From: Caldilineaceae bacterium
GTDB lineage: Bacteria; Chloroflexota; Anaerolineae; Caldilineales; Caldilineaceae
Direction: 5' to 3'
Assembly (NCBI GenBank): GCA_022842065.1
Contig: JALHQH010000011.1
Span: forward strand, 254,954-318,953
DNA: 64,000 nucleotides
In this document: positions 35,179-44,203 of the stretch, piece after piece
Numbering within the stretch: position 1 is the first letter of the stretch
Layout: each line of letters begins with the position of its first letter
Notes under the pieces: model-generated
The model's database searches: none
The model's input: only the letters and a program-made list of their open reading frames with translations
What the model was told of the DNA's origin: nothing
Translations under genes and position numbers: made by a program

Positions 35179-36354
35179 TCCTCCCCAAACCAGTCGCCCT
35201 CCGATGATCACGCCCCATGCCGTGAAATCGTCATTAAAGATGACGATATCGGCATCTTTGCCGGCCTCTAGGCTGCCTTTGCGATCGGCGACCCCAATCA
35301 CGCGCGCCGGGGTGAGGCTGGCCATGCGGACCGCTTCGGCCACCCCAATGCCTACATCATGAATCAGCAGTGGCAACATCTGGTTGAGCAGGGTAGTGCT
35401 GCCGGCAAAGGCGGTGCGGTCAAACAACATGCCCACCCCATCGTGTACATCATATTCCATGCCACCCATACGAAAGCGCGCACCTTCGGGTAGACCGGCC
35501 CCGCTGGTCGCGTCGGAAATGGCACAGAGGCGATCCGGCCCCAGACATTTGTAAGCCAGCTTCATCAGGATCGGGGGCAGATGTTTACCGTCGGCAATGA
35601 TTTCACCGGTCAAGCGTTCGTCGGTGAGTGACACTTCGAGCAGCCCCGGCTTGCGCCAGGGGCCTTCGCGGACAATGGTGGATTGGGCACTCCACATATG
35701 AATCATGTGGCTAAGCCCGGCGTCGATCAGCGGGGTAACCTGCTCCTCACGGGCGGCGCTGTGACCGGCGGCGGCCACAATCCCCAAATCCACCAGGCGC
35801 TTGGTAAGGGCTGCCGCTCCCGGTAATTCCGGCGCAAAGGTCATGATCCGGATGAGCGCATGGTAGGCTAACAACAGATCGGGAGTCCCATCATCGGGGG
35901 TACGCAGGTGCGCGGGATCTTGGGCCCCGGCCTGGGCGCGGTTGAAGTAAGGCCCTTCCACATGCGCGCCCAGAATCTGTGCACCCTCCTGTGTTTCTTC
36001 CATCCAACGCTCGACAAAGGCCAGACAACTCACCAACTGCTCAATGTCATCCGTCGCGGTGGTGGCGAGCAGACTGGTAATACCATTAGCCGCCGCAGTC
36101 TGCGTGATCGTGTGAAAAGCTTGCTGGGTTGGCTCGTTAAAGGTATGTCCCTGCGCGCCGTGGATGTGAATGTCAACCAGCCCCGGCGTGACCAGCCGCC
36201 CTTGCGCATCAAGTTGGTAGAGCTGCGGATCGAGCTGTTCGCCGGCCACCAACCCGCCAATCCGCCCACCGGTCACCAACAATGCTTGCCCCGTGACCAC
36301 CTGATCAGGCAGGACAAACTGACCATTAACAATTGCATATTCATTGGGAAGCAT
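35167..36354 (-). CDS. nagA: N-acetylglucosamine-6-phosphate deacetylase
   Basis: 395 residues of the amidohydrolase barrel. It removes acetate from GlcNAc-6-phosphate, the step before NagB. Metal ligands are in GLVDIHIHGAQG and the glutamate of LGAHVEGPYFN; further histidines are in AAGHSAA and HMWSA, and the catalytic aspartate is in CAISDAT. With nagB and the transporter it forms an amino-sugar (peptidoglycan or chitin fragment) catabolic unit. Confidence 0.93.
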   Translation of the reverse strand: MLPNEYAIVNGQFVLPDQVVTGQALLVTGGRIGGLVAGEQLDPQLYQLDAQGRLVTPGLVDIHIHGAQGHTFNEPTQQAFHTITQTAAANGITSLLATTATDDIEQLVSCLAFVERWMEETQEGAQILGAHVEGPYFNRAQAGAQDPAHLRTPDDGTPDLLLAYHALIRIMTFAPELPGAAALTKRLVDLGIVAAAGHSAAREEQVTPLIDAGLSHMIHMWSAQSTIVREGPWRKPGLLEVSLTDERLTGEIIADGKHLPPILMKLAYKCLGPDRLCAISDATSGAGLPEGARFRMGGMEYDVHDGVGMLFDRTAFAGSTTLLNQMLPLLIHDVGIGVAEAVRMASLTPARVIGVADRKGSLEAGKDADIVIFNDDFTAWGVIIGGRLVWGGGGV

Positions 36355-36406
36355 GAGCCTACTCTGTATGTGTCATCGGACGTATGCAGTGGCCTGAGCG
36401 CGTAAT

Positions 36407-36573
36407 GTTAGGTAAGTTCTGACGAATTAGCCACGGCGTGGCGGCAGAAGATAGCCCAGCCTTTTAAGGCTGGGGTCCTGGGGGGGGGCGCTGCCCCGCA
36501 GGTTGAAACCTGCGGCTACCATCAGTCGCCACTCCGTGGCTAAGCCATCAGAACTTCCCTGACACTGTACTAG
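36407..36573. mobile_element. MITE-like element with long terminal inverted repeats
   Basis: About 40 bases at each end pair: GTAAGTTCTGA followed by TAGCCACGGCGTGGCG on the left, with their complements on the right ending at 36563. The right end extends to CACTGTACTAG, the complement of the CTAGTACAGTG that begins the element at 61781. Two internal hairpins (AGCCTTTTAAGGCT and CCGCAGGTTGAAACCTGCGG) lie between. No gene fits inside, so any movement would need a transposase elsewhere. Confidence 0.7.
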
Positions 36574-36625
36574 GTGACTAAAAAATCCGCATCAGTCTGC
36601 CAAATCCGTGTTCGATCTGCTGGAT

Positions 36626-37417
36626 TTAGCGCTCCAGGAAATTGGTCAAACCACCCAGGACAGAGCCTTCCCCGGTGCGTTGTCCCCCCATCGAAGGCGC
36701 GCTGGCAATAATGCGGTCGGCCAGGCGCGAGAAGGGTAGCGATTGTAGCCAAACCCGGCCATGCCCTTGGAGCGTGGCCAGGAAAAGCCCTTCGCCGCCA
36801 AAGAACTGTGACTTCAGACCACCAGCGCGCTGGATATCATAGTCGATGCCGGTCTCAAAGGCGACAATACAGCCAGTATCCACCAGCAGTTTTTCACCGG
36901 CCAGGCGCCGTTCGACGATGGTGCCGCCGGCATGGATAAAGACATTGCCATCGCCCCGCAGCCGTTGCAGGATAAACCCTTCCCCGCCGAAGAAACCGGC
37001 CCCCAATTTGCGGCTAAACGCAATGCTGATCTCTGTGCCCAATGCCGCGGCCAGGAACGAATCTTTCTGGCAAATTAGCTCCCCGCGTGCTTCGTCTAGG
37101 TCAATGCCGATAATCTTACCAGGGTAGGGGCCGCTAAAGGCCACATGTTTTTTCGCGTTGCCGTGATTGGTAAAGTGGGTCATAAAGAGCGACTCACCCG
37201 TAATCGCGCGCTTACCCACGCTGATCAGCTTGTCAAACAGGCCAGCACTCGGTTTGGAGCCATCGCCCATCTTGGCTTCAAAGGTAATGCCATCCTCCAT
37301 ATACATCATCGCCCCGGCCTCGGCCACCACCGTCTCGCCAGGGTCCAACTCCACCGCAACAAATTGTAAATCGTCCCCATAAATTTGATATTCAACTTCG
37401 TGGCTACGGCGTGCCAT
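36626..37417 (-). CDS. AIM24/TIGR00266-family protein
   Basis: 263 residues from the ATG at 37417, with AGGAG upstream; an upstream extension reads into a repeat array and is discarded. The sequence is glycine-rich and beta-stranded with FGGEGF twice ([13 protein letters not shown] and [12 protein letters not shown]), [14 protein letters not shown] and FMTHFTNHG, which are the family hallmarks. The fold is a TRAP/beta-trefoil-like barrel. Function is unknown in bacteria; a membrane or DNA-damage role has been proposed for relatives. Confidence 0.88.
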   Translation of the reverse strand: MARRSHEVEYQIYGDDLQFVAVELDPGETVVAEAGAMMYMEDGITFEAKMGDGSKPSAGLFDKLISVGKRAITGESLFMTHFTNHGNAKKHVAFSGPYPGKIIGIDLDEARGELICQKDSFLAAALGTEISIAFSRKLGAGFFGGEGFILQRLRGDGNVFIHAGGTIVERRLAGEKLLVDTGCIVAFETGIDYDIQRAGGLKSQFFGGEGLFLATLQGHGRVWLQSLPFSRLADRIIASAPSMGGQRTGEGSVLGGLTNFLER

Positions 37418-37440
37418 ATTGTTTGCTCCTTTTTTGTGGT

Positions 37441-37718
37441 GGTAGATAAGTAAATCAGTAAATCGGTACATCGGTAAATCGGTAAATCGGTACGCTTATC
37501 TACCGATGTACTTATCTACCGATGTACTTATCTACCAATATACTTATCTACCGATGTACTTATCTACCAATATACTTATCTACCGATTTACTTATCTACC
37601 GATGTACTTATCTACCGATTTACTTATCTACCGATTTACTTATCTACCGATTTACTTATCTACCGATGTACTTATCTACCGATGTACTTATCTACCGATG
37701 TACTTATCTACCGATTTA
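37441..37718. repeat. Tandem CTTATCTACCGATGTA array with complementary arm
   Basis: Fourteen units of 16 bases run from 37495 to 37718, each CTTATCTA plus CCGATGTA, CCGATTTA or CCAATATA. The left arm 37441-37492 is made of GTAAATCGGTA-type complementary words. The array lies in the minus-strand direction, 11 bases after the dehydrogenase stop and before the AIM24 gene. It shares TACCGATG/TACCGATT with the array at 13421-13611. The period keeps frames open, so apparent reading frames across it are spurious. Confidence 0.93.
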
Positions 37719-37729
37719 CCCACCCAACT

Positions 37730-38740
37730 CTACGCCATAATTTCCAACATGTCGCGTGTTACGGCATATTGTAAGGATTCGCCACCGAGAAAGCGCGCGA
37801 TTTCGTCGACGATGAATTGCCCCTGGCGGCGGCGGGCCTGTTGTGAGGCTCCAGCTACATGGGGGGTGATGATCACATTCTCTAACTGTCGAAAGGGACT
37901 GTCAACCGGCAGCGGCTCCTCATCAAAGACATCCAGCGCACCAAAGATGCGCCCAGATTGAAATTCGGCCAAGAGCGCGTCTTGATCGACGGTGAGTGAG
38001 CGTGCGGTGTTGATAAAGATTGCCCCATCAGATAACTGTTGTAACTGTTGCGCCCCAACCATGCGCGCCGTCTCGGTGGTCGGTGGCGCTTGCATGGTGA
38101 TGATCGGACACGCACGAAAGAGCAGGTCAAGATCGGTGACGTGGGTGACACCGAGTGCCGCGGCCCGTTCGGCTGTCAGGTAAGGATCATAGACCCAGAC
38201 CTGGGCGTGTAACCCATTGAGCCGCCAAATGAGTTCGCGCCCGGTGTAACCAGCCCCCACCACGCCAACGCGCTGCCCCGCCAACTCTTGTCCCAGCAAG
38301 CTGCCCTTGGCGTCTGCCCAAGCTTGGCCGGCCTTCAGGCGGCGATCCAACTGGTGTACTTGGCGCAGCGCAAGCAGGATCAACAAGATCGTCATCTCGG
38401 CAACCGCGGGCGCAATCGCCCCCGCGGCATGGGTGACCTGAATCCCCTGGGCAAAGAGGGCGGGTGGCAGTAACTTCTTTATGCTACCAGCTGAATGCGC
38501 GACTAATTTGAGGTCAGCCGCTGCCCGTAGCACCTCATCCGTAAAGGTGGGTGTGCCCCAGCCGCTGATTACCATAGAGTGCCCTGGCACTAATTGTGCT
38601 AATTCGGCTACCGTGAGATTATGGTCGGTTGCTGGAAAGGTAACTTCCGCCAGGCTCCGCAGGGTAGCATCGGCCGCATCACTAAAAAGTTCACGGTAGA
38701 GCGTTGGGGTAATCGCGACCAGTAAGGAATCGGTTGCCAT
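37730..38740 (-). CDS. D-2-hydroxyacid dehydrogenase
   Basis: 336 residues. The Rossmann signature GVVGAGYTGRELIWRL, the arginine in INTARSLTVD, the glutamate in DVFDEEPLP and the histidine in ITPHVAGAS form the active site. It interconverts 2-hydroxy acids and 2-keto acids with NAD(P). The GxGxxG has tyrosine-threonine rather than the usual FGxIG. The substrate is unknown; sugar-acid metabolism fits the neighbourhood. Confidence 0.9.
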   Translation of the reverse strand: MATDSLLVAITPTLYRELFSDAADATLRSLAEVTFPATDHNLTVAELAQLVPGHSMVISGWGTPTFTDEVLRAAADLKLVAHSAGSIKKLLPPALFAQGIQVTHAAGAIAPAVAEMTILLILLALRQVHQLDRRLKAGQAWADAKGSLLGQELAGQRVGVVGAGYTGRELIWRLNGLHAQVWVYDPYLTAERAAALGVTHVTDLDLLFRACPIITMQAPPTTETARMVGAQQLQQLSDGAIFINTARSLTVDQDALLAEFQSGRIFGALDVFDEEPLPVDSPFRQLENVIITPHVAGASQQARRRQGQFIVDEIARFLGGESLQYAVTRDMLEIMA

Positions 38741-38745
38741 CAGGG

Positions 38746-39444
38746 CTACTGCTCCTTTGCGGTCAATTCAATCCGAATGGTGAAATCATTGGCGACGGTC
38801 AACGTGTTGGCAAAACTGGGGGGCGAAAAGCCAAAGTCGGTGAGCTGCATGGGCGCGGTGGCCACCCCGGTAATCGTGTCACCGCTAAAGGTCGCGGTCA
38901 CATCAAAGGTGACGGCTTGGGTAATGTCGCGCACGGTCAGATCGCCCAGCAGTTGAAAGGTCACCTCTTCGCCTTCGGTGTAAGCTGTCGGCGCATTTTC
39001 GATCGCGGTGGCAACAAACTCGGCGGTTGGATATTTGTTCGATTCGAGCGCATTGTTGCGGATCCAATCGTCGCGTTGCGAACGAGTTGTGGCCAAGGAA
39101 GGCAGGTTCACGGCAAAGCGCCCGGCGACCAGCGCGTTGGTGGGATCAGCCAGATTCAAGCGCAGTTCGCCCTGAATGGCGGTGGTGCTGCCGATCACTT
39201 CGGCGTTGCCCGCTTCAATGCCATATTTGGCCAGCGCGCCGGCAAAGAACTCTTCGTTGACGACATAGGATGCCGTTGACGCGTCGGCGACGACGACAAA
39301 GCGGCGGGTTTCTGTTGGCTCTGTCCCCGTTGTTTCGAGCTGGATCGGGGTCGGTGTTGGCGTGGGTGGTGCTGCGGTGCCACCACAGGCGGTTACTAAC
39401 CCAATACTCAGGACCAGCAATAATTTATACCAGTGTTGTAACAT
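38746..39444 (-). CDS. YceI-family lipoprotein
   Basis: 232 residues from the ATG at 39444, with AAGGGA upstream. A lipobox ends VTACGG (Cys20); a Pro/Thr stretch links to the YceI lipocalin-like domain with SYVVNEEFFAG, ATTRSQRDDWIRN, YPTAEFVATAI and GDLTVRDITQAVTFDV. YceI proteins bind long isoprenoid or lipid-like ligands outside the cytoplasm; many are anchored as here. Five bases separate its stop from the dehydrogenase start. Confidence 0.9.
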   Translation of the reverse strand: MLQHWYKLLLVLSIGLVTACGGTAAPPTPTPTPIQLETTGTEPTETRRFVVVADASTASYVVNEEFFAGALAKYGIEAGNAEVIGSTTAIQGELRLNLADPTNALVAGRFAVNLPSLATTRSQRDDWIRNNALESNKYPTAEFVATAIENAPTAYTEGEEVTFQLLGDLTVRDITQAVTFDVTATFSGDTITGVATAPMQLTDFGFSPPSFANTLTVANDFTIRIELTAKEQ

Positions 39445-39548
39445 CGTGACTTTCCCTTTCTGGATCGCTATATTCCCATGGGATACACTTTGGGTCACGC
39501 TTTGGGCTGCGCCGCGTGACAATGCTCACCAGCAGCCTAAACGCGTTT

Positions 39549-41411
39549 TCACTTCTTCGTTTCTACAAATCCATCCGGTAAGTAAGCGGGCAATGCGGCA
39601 TCGGCAGGGCCATAGTTTGCCAGTAACACCCGCATCAATAACGAGTAGATCCCTTCATGCTTCAGGGTTGGTCTGCTCGGATCGGCGACGGTCAGCCCTT
39701 GGTCAAAACCATACGCGCCCAACGACTCGACCAAATTTTGCTTGCGACTGATGATATGCAGGGGCGTATCAAAGCCATCAGTTCGTTTCGAGACGCGCGG
39801 CGGCTGGTGATCGCCAATCAGGACAAAGAGCGCCTTTTCATCTTTGTTGCTGACAATGAAATCGACCAGGGTTGACAATTCATAGGCAATCGCGTCATAG
39901 TAATTTTGGCGGCGCTCGTCATGCGGGCGCGCCTCATCGTTGACCTTGACTGGTGCTGGCGTCACTTGGTTGAGTGTGCGCCAGTCCGTCACCTGGGCCG
40001 GGAGGGGGGCAAAGGGATAGTGTGAATTTTGGGTGATCAAAAACATGACAAACGGATCGGTACTCTCCTGCTGTAATGTTTCCTGCGCGTAGTGAAGCAC
40101 GTACTGATCAGGCGGCGCTGGTCCCCAGCCATATTCGGCTCCCACAAAGTTGAAATCCTCATGGCGCAACCAACGGTCAACACCGTAGAAGTTGGTGTAC
40201 TTTTCCCACTCGCGCGCCGGTAAATCACCGGCGATGGACGAGAGCCTGACATTGCGATAGCCCTGCCCCTGCAGATAGTGGCCTAAATCGGGATAGGGGA
40301 TGAATTGATAGCGCTCCAGCAGGGCCAAATATTGGGGATGGCTGTCAATGCGAAGGCCAAAATAGGCGCTGGTATAGGCCATCCACGAGCCGCCACCCCA
40401 AGTGGGGGAGTCACTGAGCGCGGTCGCGGCTTGCCAACCCTTGGTCGCCAGTTGTGTTTCTAGTTCTGCCAATAACCCGGTGTAGGCCACGCGATAGTCG
40501 TCGCGCTTGTAGAGCACACTGCCATAAGATTCCACAAAGATCAGGTAGAGATTCGGCTTTTCCACCAAGATTTTATCTCGATAATCATAGGCCGTCTGTA
40601 AGGTACCATCATCAAAATCGGCAACCTGCTGATAGAGCTGGCGGGCTGCCGTTACATTGGTAGTCACCTTATAGATCAGGCTACTAATCACCGCCGGTGG
40701 GGGGGCCAATGCCGCGCCATAAAGCAAGGTTGTGCCCACGCTAAGCAGGGCCAACAAGAGCAGCCCTATCCGCACCACGCGGTGCAGGCGGTCACCCAAG
40801 GTAATGCTGTAGAGCAAGCGTACACAGCTGTGTACGGTGACCAATGCCACGACGGCACCCGCCACCGCGGCGACATAAAGTTCCCACGATAGATGCAGAT
40901 GTTCGAAGAGGAATTGCAGACCATCGGCTGCCATGTAATAGTGGTGATAGAAGTTGGGTTCGCTCTGGTAAATGCTGCGCGTAATCTGATCATAACAATA
41001 ATAAAAGAGGGTGAGAAAATAGCCGGCAATCAAGAAGGGGCGTAGCCAGCGCTGGCGCAGCGGGCGTATCAGCACCCACAACGCAACGAATACGGTCAGC
41101 TCGGTATTCAACCGCCAGGGATCGACCGTGTCGCGCCAGAGCCAAAGTTGACGGATGGTGATCACCGGGGCCTGCGTCCAGAGGGCTTGCCAGGTAATGG
41201 TGAGCCCCTCGTCGCGGTTGAGCAGATACATGGGCAAAAAGAGCAGCCAATTGAGCAGCAAAAAGGCACTTAGATAAACCAGGTTGGGGTGAATGGTCAA
41301 CCAGCGGTAATAGGCCCGTAGCGCTGTTGGGGGCAGCGTGGGGATAAGCACCCCGTCTGCTGTGATGGCTACTGGCGTGGGGCGTAGCCCCCAACGTAGG
41401 CGTTTGATCAT
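39549..41411 (-). CDS. LTA-synthase-like membrane sulfatase/phosphotransferase
   Basis: 620 residues. Five hydrophobic segments fill the first 260 residues, then an alkaline-phosphatase/sulfatase domain outside the membrane: NLYLIFVESYGS (metal glutamate), WGGGSWMAYTS (catalytic Ser or Thr region), and VLIGDHQPP with metal aspartate-histidine near the C-terminus. Lipoteichoic-acid synthase relatives transfer glycerol phosphate or other head groups to envelope polymers. Its ATG overlaps the previous gene's stop by four bases. Confidence 0.82.
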   Translation of the reverse strand: MIKRLRWGLRPTPVAITADGVLIPTLPPTALRAYYRWLTIHPNLVYLSAFLLLNWLLFLPMYLLNRDEGLTITWQALWTQAPVITIRQLWLWRDTVDPWRLNTELTVFVALWVLIRPLRQRWLRPFLIAGYFLTLFYYCYDQITRSIYQSEPNFYHHYYMAADGLQFLFEHLHLSWELYVAAVAGAVVALVTVHSCVRLLYSITLGDRLHRVVRIGLLLLALLSVGTTLLYGAALAPPPAVISSLIYKVTTNVTAARQLYQQVADFDDGTLQTAYDYRDKILVEKPNLYLIFVESYGSVLYKRDDYRVAYTGLLAELETQLATKGWQAATALSDSPTWGGGSWMAYTSAYFGLRIDSHPQYLALLERYQFIPYPDLGHYLQGQGYRNVRLSSIAGDLPAREWEKYTNFYGVDRWLRHEDFNFVGAEYGWGPAPPDQYVLHYAQETLQQESTDPFVMFLITQNSHYPFAPLPAQVTDWRTLNQVTPAPVKVNDEARPHDERRQNYYDAIAYELSTLVDFIVSNKDEKALFVLIGDHQPPRVSKRTDGFDTPLHIISRKQNLVESLGAYGFDQGLTVADPSRPTLKHEGIYSLLMRVLLANYGPADAALPAYLPDGFVETKK

Positions 41412-42277
41412 AAAGTCAGCTCCCCTTTTCCGTGCCGCATGGCAAGCAGCAACTCACGGATCAACTCCGCCTGGGCCAGATGTTCCGCCGCGTGGCGAGC
41501 GACAACGGTTAAAATTTGATTGGCACTGAGCGCCCCCCGCCGTGGATGGGTACGCAACTGCGCCAACTCGGTTGCGGTAAAACGGTAGAGGATGGCCTTG
41601 ATTTGCGCCTGTAACTGTGTCCAATCTGCCAGCAGAGTCGCGCTGTCGCTGCCCTGTGCCTGAAATTCAGCCTCCCGATCCCGCTGCACCGGTTGGCCAC
41701 AGATGGTGCCATAGACGGTCTCTTCAATATTACCGATCATGTGCGTTGCTAATACATAGATACTGTTGGCCGTGGGCAGCGGTCGCCAATTGAGTTCGGT
41801 TGGACTTAAGTCATCAACGCAATGGAGTAGCCGGTCCACCGAGCGAACGGCATATTCCCAGGTCGCATAAAGGTTGCTTGGCGCTGGTTGTGCCGGCCAC
41901 GGTAAATGTTTGAGGTCGTCAATATTCGTGTAGCGAAACAGAGTGGCGGCAATCCCTTGCAAAGTCGTGGAAAGATCGGCGGCTGGTGGCGCAATGACAA
42001 TGATGGGCTTGGCGAGCGCATGCGCATAGCCGGCTTCGATGCCTACACCGACCCCTTTTTCGCTCAGTTCGACCAGCATCAGATCAGACCATTCGATGGC
42101 TTGAAAAGAGCGGTGCATCAGCGCGGCCGGTGCCAGTTGCAGGGCACCCCATTGTTCAACGTCACGGGCAATGCAGCGCGTCGTATGTCCCTGCGCAGCC
42201 AGCAAGTCGCTAATGGCTTCAATCAACGGTCGATTGGCGTTGTCAGCGTGATATTTGATGGCCAGGTAGATGTTCAT
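41408..42277 (-). CDS. Nucleoside deoxyribosyltransferase-like domain fused to DinB-like domain
   Basis: 289 residues. Residues 1 to about 120 resemble nucleoside 2-deoxyribosyltransferase/DNPH1: NIYLAIKYH opening, and GVGIEAGYAHALAKPIIVI with the catalytic glutamate. Residues from about 130 resemble the DinB/YfiT four-helix bundle, with the first metal histidine in ATHMIG and two more in ARHAAEHLAQAEL. I know both families as separate proteins. Four-base ATGA overlaps on each side place it in one transcript with the isomerase and the sulfatase. Function as a whole is unknown. Confidence 0.7.
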   Translation of the reverse strand: MNIYLAIKYHADNANRPLIEAISDLLAAQGHTTRCIARDVEQWGALQLAPAALMHRSFQAIEWSDLMLVELSEKGVGVGIEAGYAHALAKPIIVIAPPAADLSTTLQGIAATLFRYTNIDDLKHLPWPAQPAPSNLYATWEYAVRSVDRLLHCVDDLSPTELNWRPLPTANSIYVLATHMIGNIEETVYGTICGQPVQRDREAEFQAQGSDSATLLADWTQLQAQIKAILYRFTATELAQLRTHPRRGALSANQILTVVARHAAEHLAQAELIRELLLAMRHGKGELTL

Positions 42278-43083
42278 AAAGTGGCGGCCAGCAACGCTTG
42301 GGCAAAGGCGCGATCCTCCTGGATTAGGCGATCGACCGCATGTTCATCGCTATATTCGGCAGTCAAACAGATCGGCCCGGTGTAGCCGATGGCGCGCAAC
42401 TTCGCAATCGTCCGCGCCCAGGAGGCCCGGCCTTGGCGGCCGGTTGTCCAGTAGATCTTCCATTCGGCTACCTCGGCTTCCGGGCCGTTGACCCGTTGCC
42501 AGTAGGCATTTTTCAGGTTGACACAGCAGAGATAAGGCGCAATCACATCAAGTGCCAATTCGGGGGCCATGCCTTCCAGCGCATTATGGGCCACATCCCA
42601 GACCGCGGCGACATAGCGGGTATCATAATCCTTGCAGATGTTGTAGAGACCCAATTCGTGGACCCCGACAAAGTTGCCGGAGTGATTTTGAATGCCGAGT
42701 TGAATCCCATATTGTTCACAGAGCGGCAGCGCCGCATCCAGTTGGCGACGCGCGTCCGCTTCGGCTTCCCAATAGGTTTGCTGCCCTGTTTGGAACATGA
42801 CGCGATTCATCCCAATCCCGGCTGCCGCACAGGCGGCATAGAGCCGTTCATCCGTCAACGGCAACGCCACCGTGACATTGAGGATCTGCACCCCATGTTC
42901 GCCCAGGATACGCACCGCGTTGGGCAGATCGCGTTCGATGCTTTCGGGTTGGCAAGCAAAGTCAGGGCGCACCGGCAGTTCGATCCAACGGAAACCCAGT
43001 TGCTGCACATGTGCACCCAGCGCGGGCAAGGAAAGTGCCTTCCACGGTTTAACAAAGAGGGCGAGCTTTTCAACTGTAAACAT
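42274..43083 (-). CDS. Sugar phosphate isomerase/epimerase (TIM barrel)
   Basis: 269 residues from the ATG at 43083, with AGGAG upstream; a start at 43122 is less likely. An AP-endonuclease-2-type barrel: FRWIELPVRP, IQLGIQNHSGNFVG, VAAVWDVAHNALEG, VNLKNAYWQRV and LTAEYS carry the metal-binding His/Asp/Glu residues. Typical substrates are xylose-, inosose- or hydroxypyruvate-like. It begins the overlapping three-gene unit. Confidence 0.88.
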   Translation of the reverse strand: MFTVEKLALFVKPWKALSLPALGAHVQQLGFRWIELPVRPDFACQPESIERDLPNAVRILGEHGVQILNVTVALPLTDERLYAACAAAGIGMNRVMFQTGQQTYWEAEADARRQLDAALPLCEQYGIQLGIQNHSGNFVGVHELGLYNICKDYDTRYVAAVWDVAHNALEGMAPELALDVIAPYLCCVNLKNAYWQRVNGPEAEVAEWKIYWTTGRQGRASWARTIAKLRAIGYTGPICLTAEYSDEHAVDRLIQEDRAFAQALLAATL

Positions 43084-43114
43084 CGAAACTCTCCTGTATG
43101 CTGAACAGCTTAGG

Positions 43115-43209
43115 CGATCCACGAAGGTACACGAAGGTGCACGAAGACATACTAAATGGGGCTTTTCTTCGTGTGTCTTCGCGCCCTCAGGCCTCCGCTT
43201 CGTGGATCG
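43115..43209. repeat. CACGAAGGT snap-back repeat
   Basis: The left arm 43115-43146 repeats CACGAAGGTA/CACGAAGGTG three times; the right arm from 43166 has CTTCGTGTGTCTTCG and closes with CTTCGTGGATCG (43198-43209), exact complement of 43115-43126. In the minus-strand direction it follows the oxidoreductase stop (43223) by 13 bases. Confidence 0.87.
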
Positions 43210-43222
43210 GTTTTGTTTTATG

Positions 43223-44188
43223 TTACGTGGCTAGCAAAGCCTGGGCTAGAATCTTCTCGGCGACCACCATTGTTTTGAGGGCATCGCCGAAGTGGGAAGG
43301 GGGCTGTGTGCGGCTTTTGATCGCATCAATAAATTCGCGATTCTTTGCCTGAAAGCCGCCATAGATGTGGATTGCATCACCGCCGGCCACGGTGCGGGCA
43401 TCGTAGCGGGTGCCTTTGGTGTCCCCATCTGCATAGAGAACGCCATCGACCTCTAATTCGGATTCGGCGCAGATGCCTTGGCTGTGCATTTCGACTTTGA
43501 AGATCCGTCGCCCGCTGGTCCAACTGTTGAGGAGCAACCCCGTGGCACCGCTGTCAAAGTGCAGCATGGCGGAAATAAAGTTGATATCAGGCGTGCCAAC
43601 CCGTTTACAATGGCTCTGGATCTCGACCACTGCGCCACCACAGAGCCAGCGCAGGGTGTCGATGGCATGAACACTGTCGTCGAGCATATGATCGCGCGCG
43701 TTGAGGAAAGGGCCGGGCAGCCATTTGGTAAAGGTACAACTGGCATGGGTAATCGGTCCCCGTGTGGTGCAGGCTGCATGCAATTTTACGGCCAACGGTG
43801 ATGCCCGGCGTTGAAAACTCACCTGGGTAATAGAGTTATGTTTGTCGGCTAAGTAGGCCAACAGTTGCGCCTGGTGCAGCGTGATGCCCATCGGCTTTTC
43901 GATGCAGAGGTTCAACCCCTGTTGTAGACACCAAAGCCAGATGTCAAACATCAGATGGGGCTGCCCAATCGCATAGACCGCATCCGGGGCAACCGCTTCG
44001 ATCATCTGGCGGTAATCGGTATAACGCTCGGTGACATTGTATTTGTCCGCGGTGTTTTGCAGGCGCGTTGGATCCAGGTCGCAGATCGCGGCAATTTCGA
44101 CATCAGCAAAGGCGGCGAGCGAGGGATAGTGGACCTGGTTGGCCATCGCGCCGGCCCCAATCATCGCAATGCGTAGCGGGTGGGACAT
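43223..44188 (-). CDS. Gfo/Idh/MocA-family oxidoreductase
   Basis: 321 residues. MIGAGAMANQVHYPSLAAF is the dinucleotide fold, NLCIEKPMGITLHQA the EKP site, and HMLDDSVHAIDTLRWLCGG the substrate-side segment. It is only distantly similar to the copy at 31279. Probably it acts on a sugar or inositol derivative with the neighbouring isomerase. Start ATG at 44188. Confidence 0.89.
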   Translation of the reverse strand: MSHPLRIAMIGAGAMANQVHYPSLAAFADVEIAAICDLDPTRLQNTADKYNVTERYTDYRQMIEAVAPDAVYAIGQPHLMFDIWLWCLQQGLNLCIEKPMGITLHQAQLLAYLADKHNSITQVSFQRRASPLAVKLHAACTTRGPITHASCTFTKWLPGPFLNARDHMLDDSVHAIDTLRWLCGGAVVEIQSHCKRVGTPDINFISAMLHFDSGATGLLLNSWTSGRRIFKVEMHSQGICAESELEVDGVLYADGDTKGTRYDARTVAGGDAIHIYGGFQAKNREFIDAIKSRTQPPSHFGDALKTMVVAEKILAQALLAT

Positions 44189-44203
44189 CGTCAGTTCTTT
44201 CGT

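Noticed and set aside
37441..37718. Possible CRISPR array
   Set aside because: Units are contiguous and near-identical, with no unique spacers and no cas genes nearby. The same holds for 13421-13611.
37506..37961. Reading frames encoding TYLPMYLSTD-type repeat peptides
   Set aside because: Same cause: translation of the 16-base array, then running antisense into the dehydrogenase gene.
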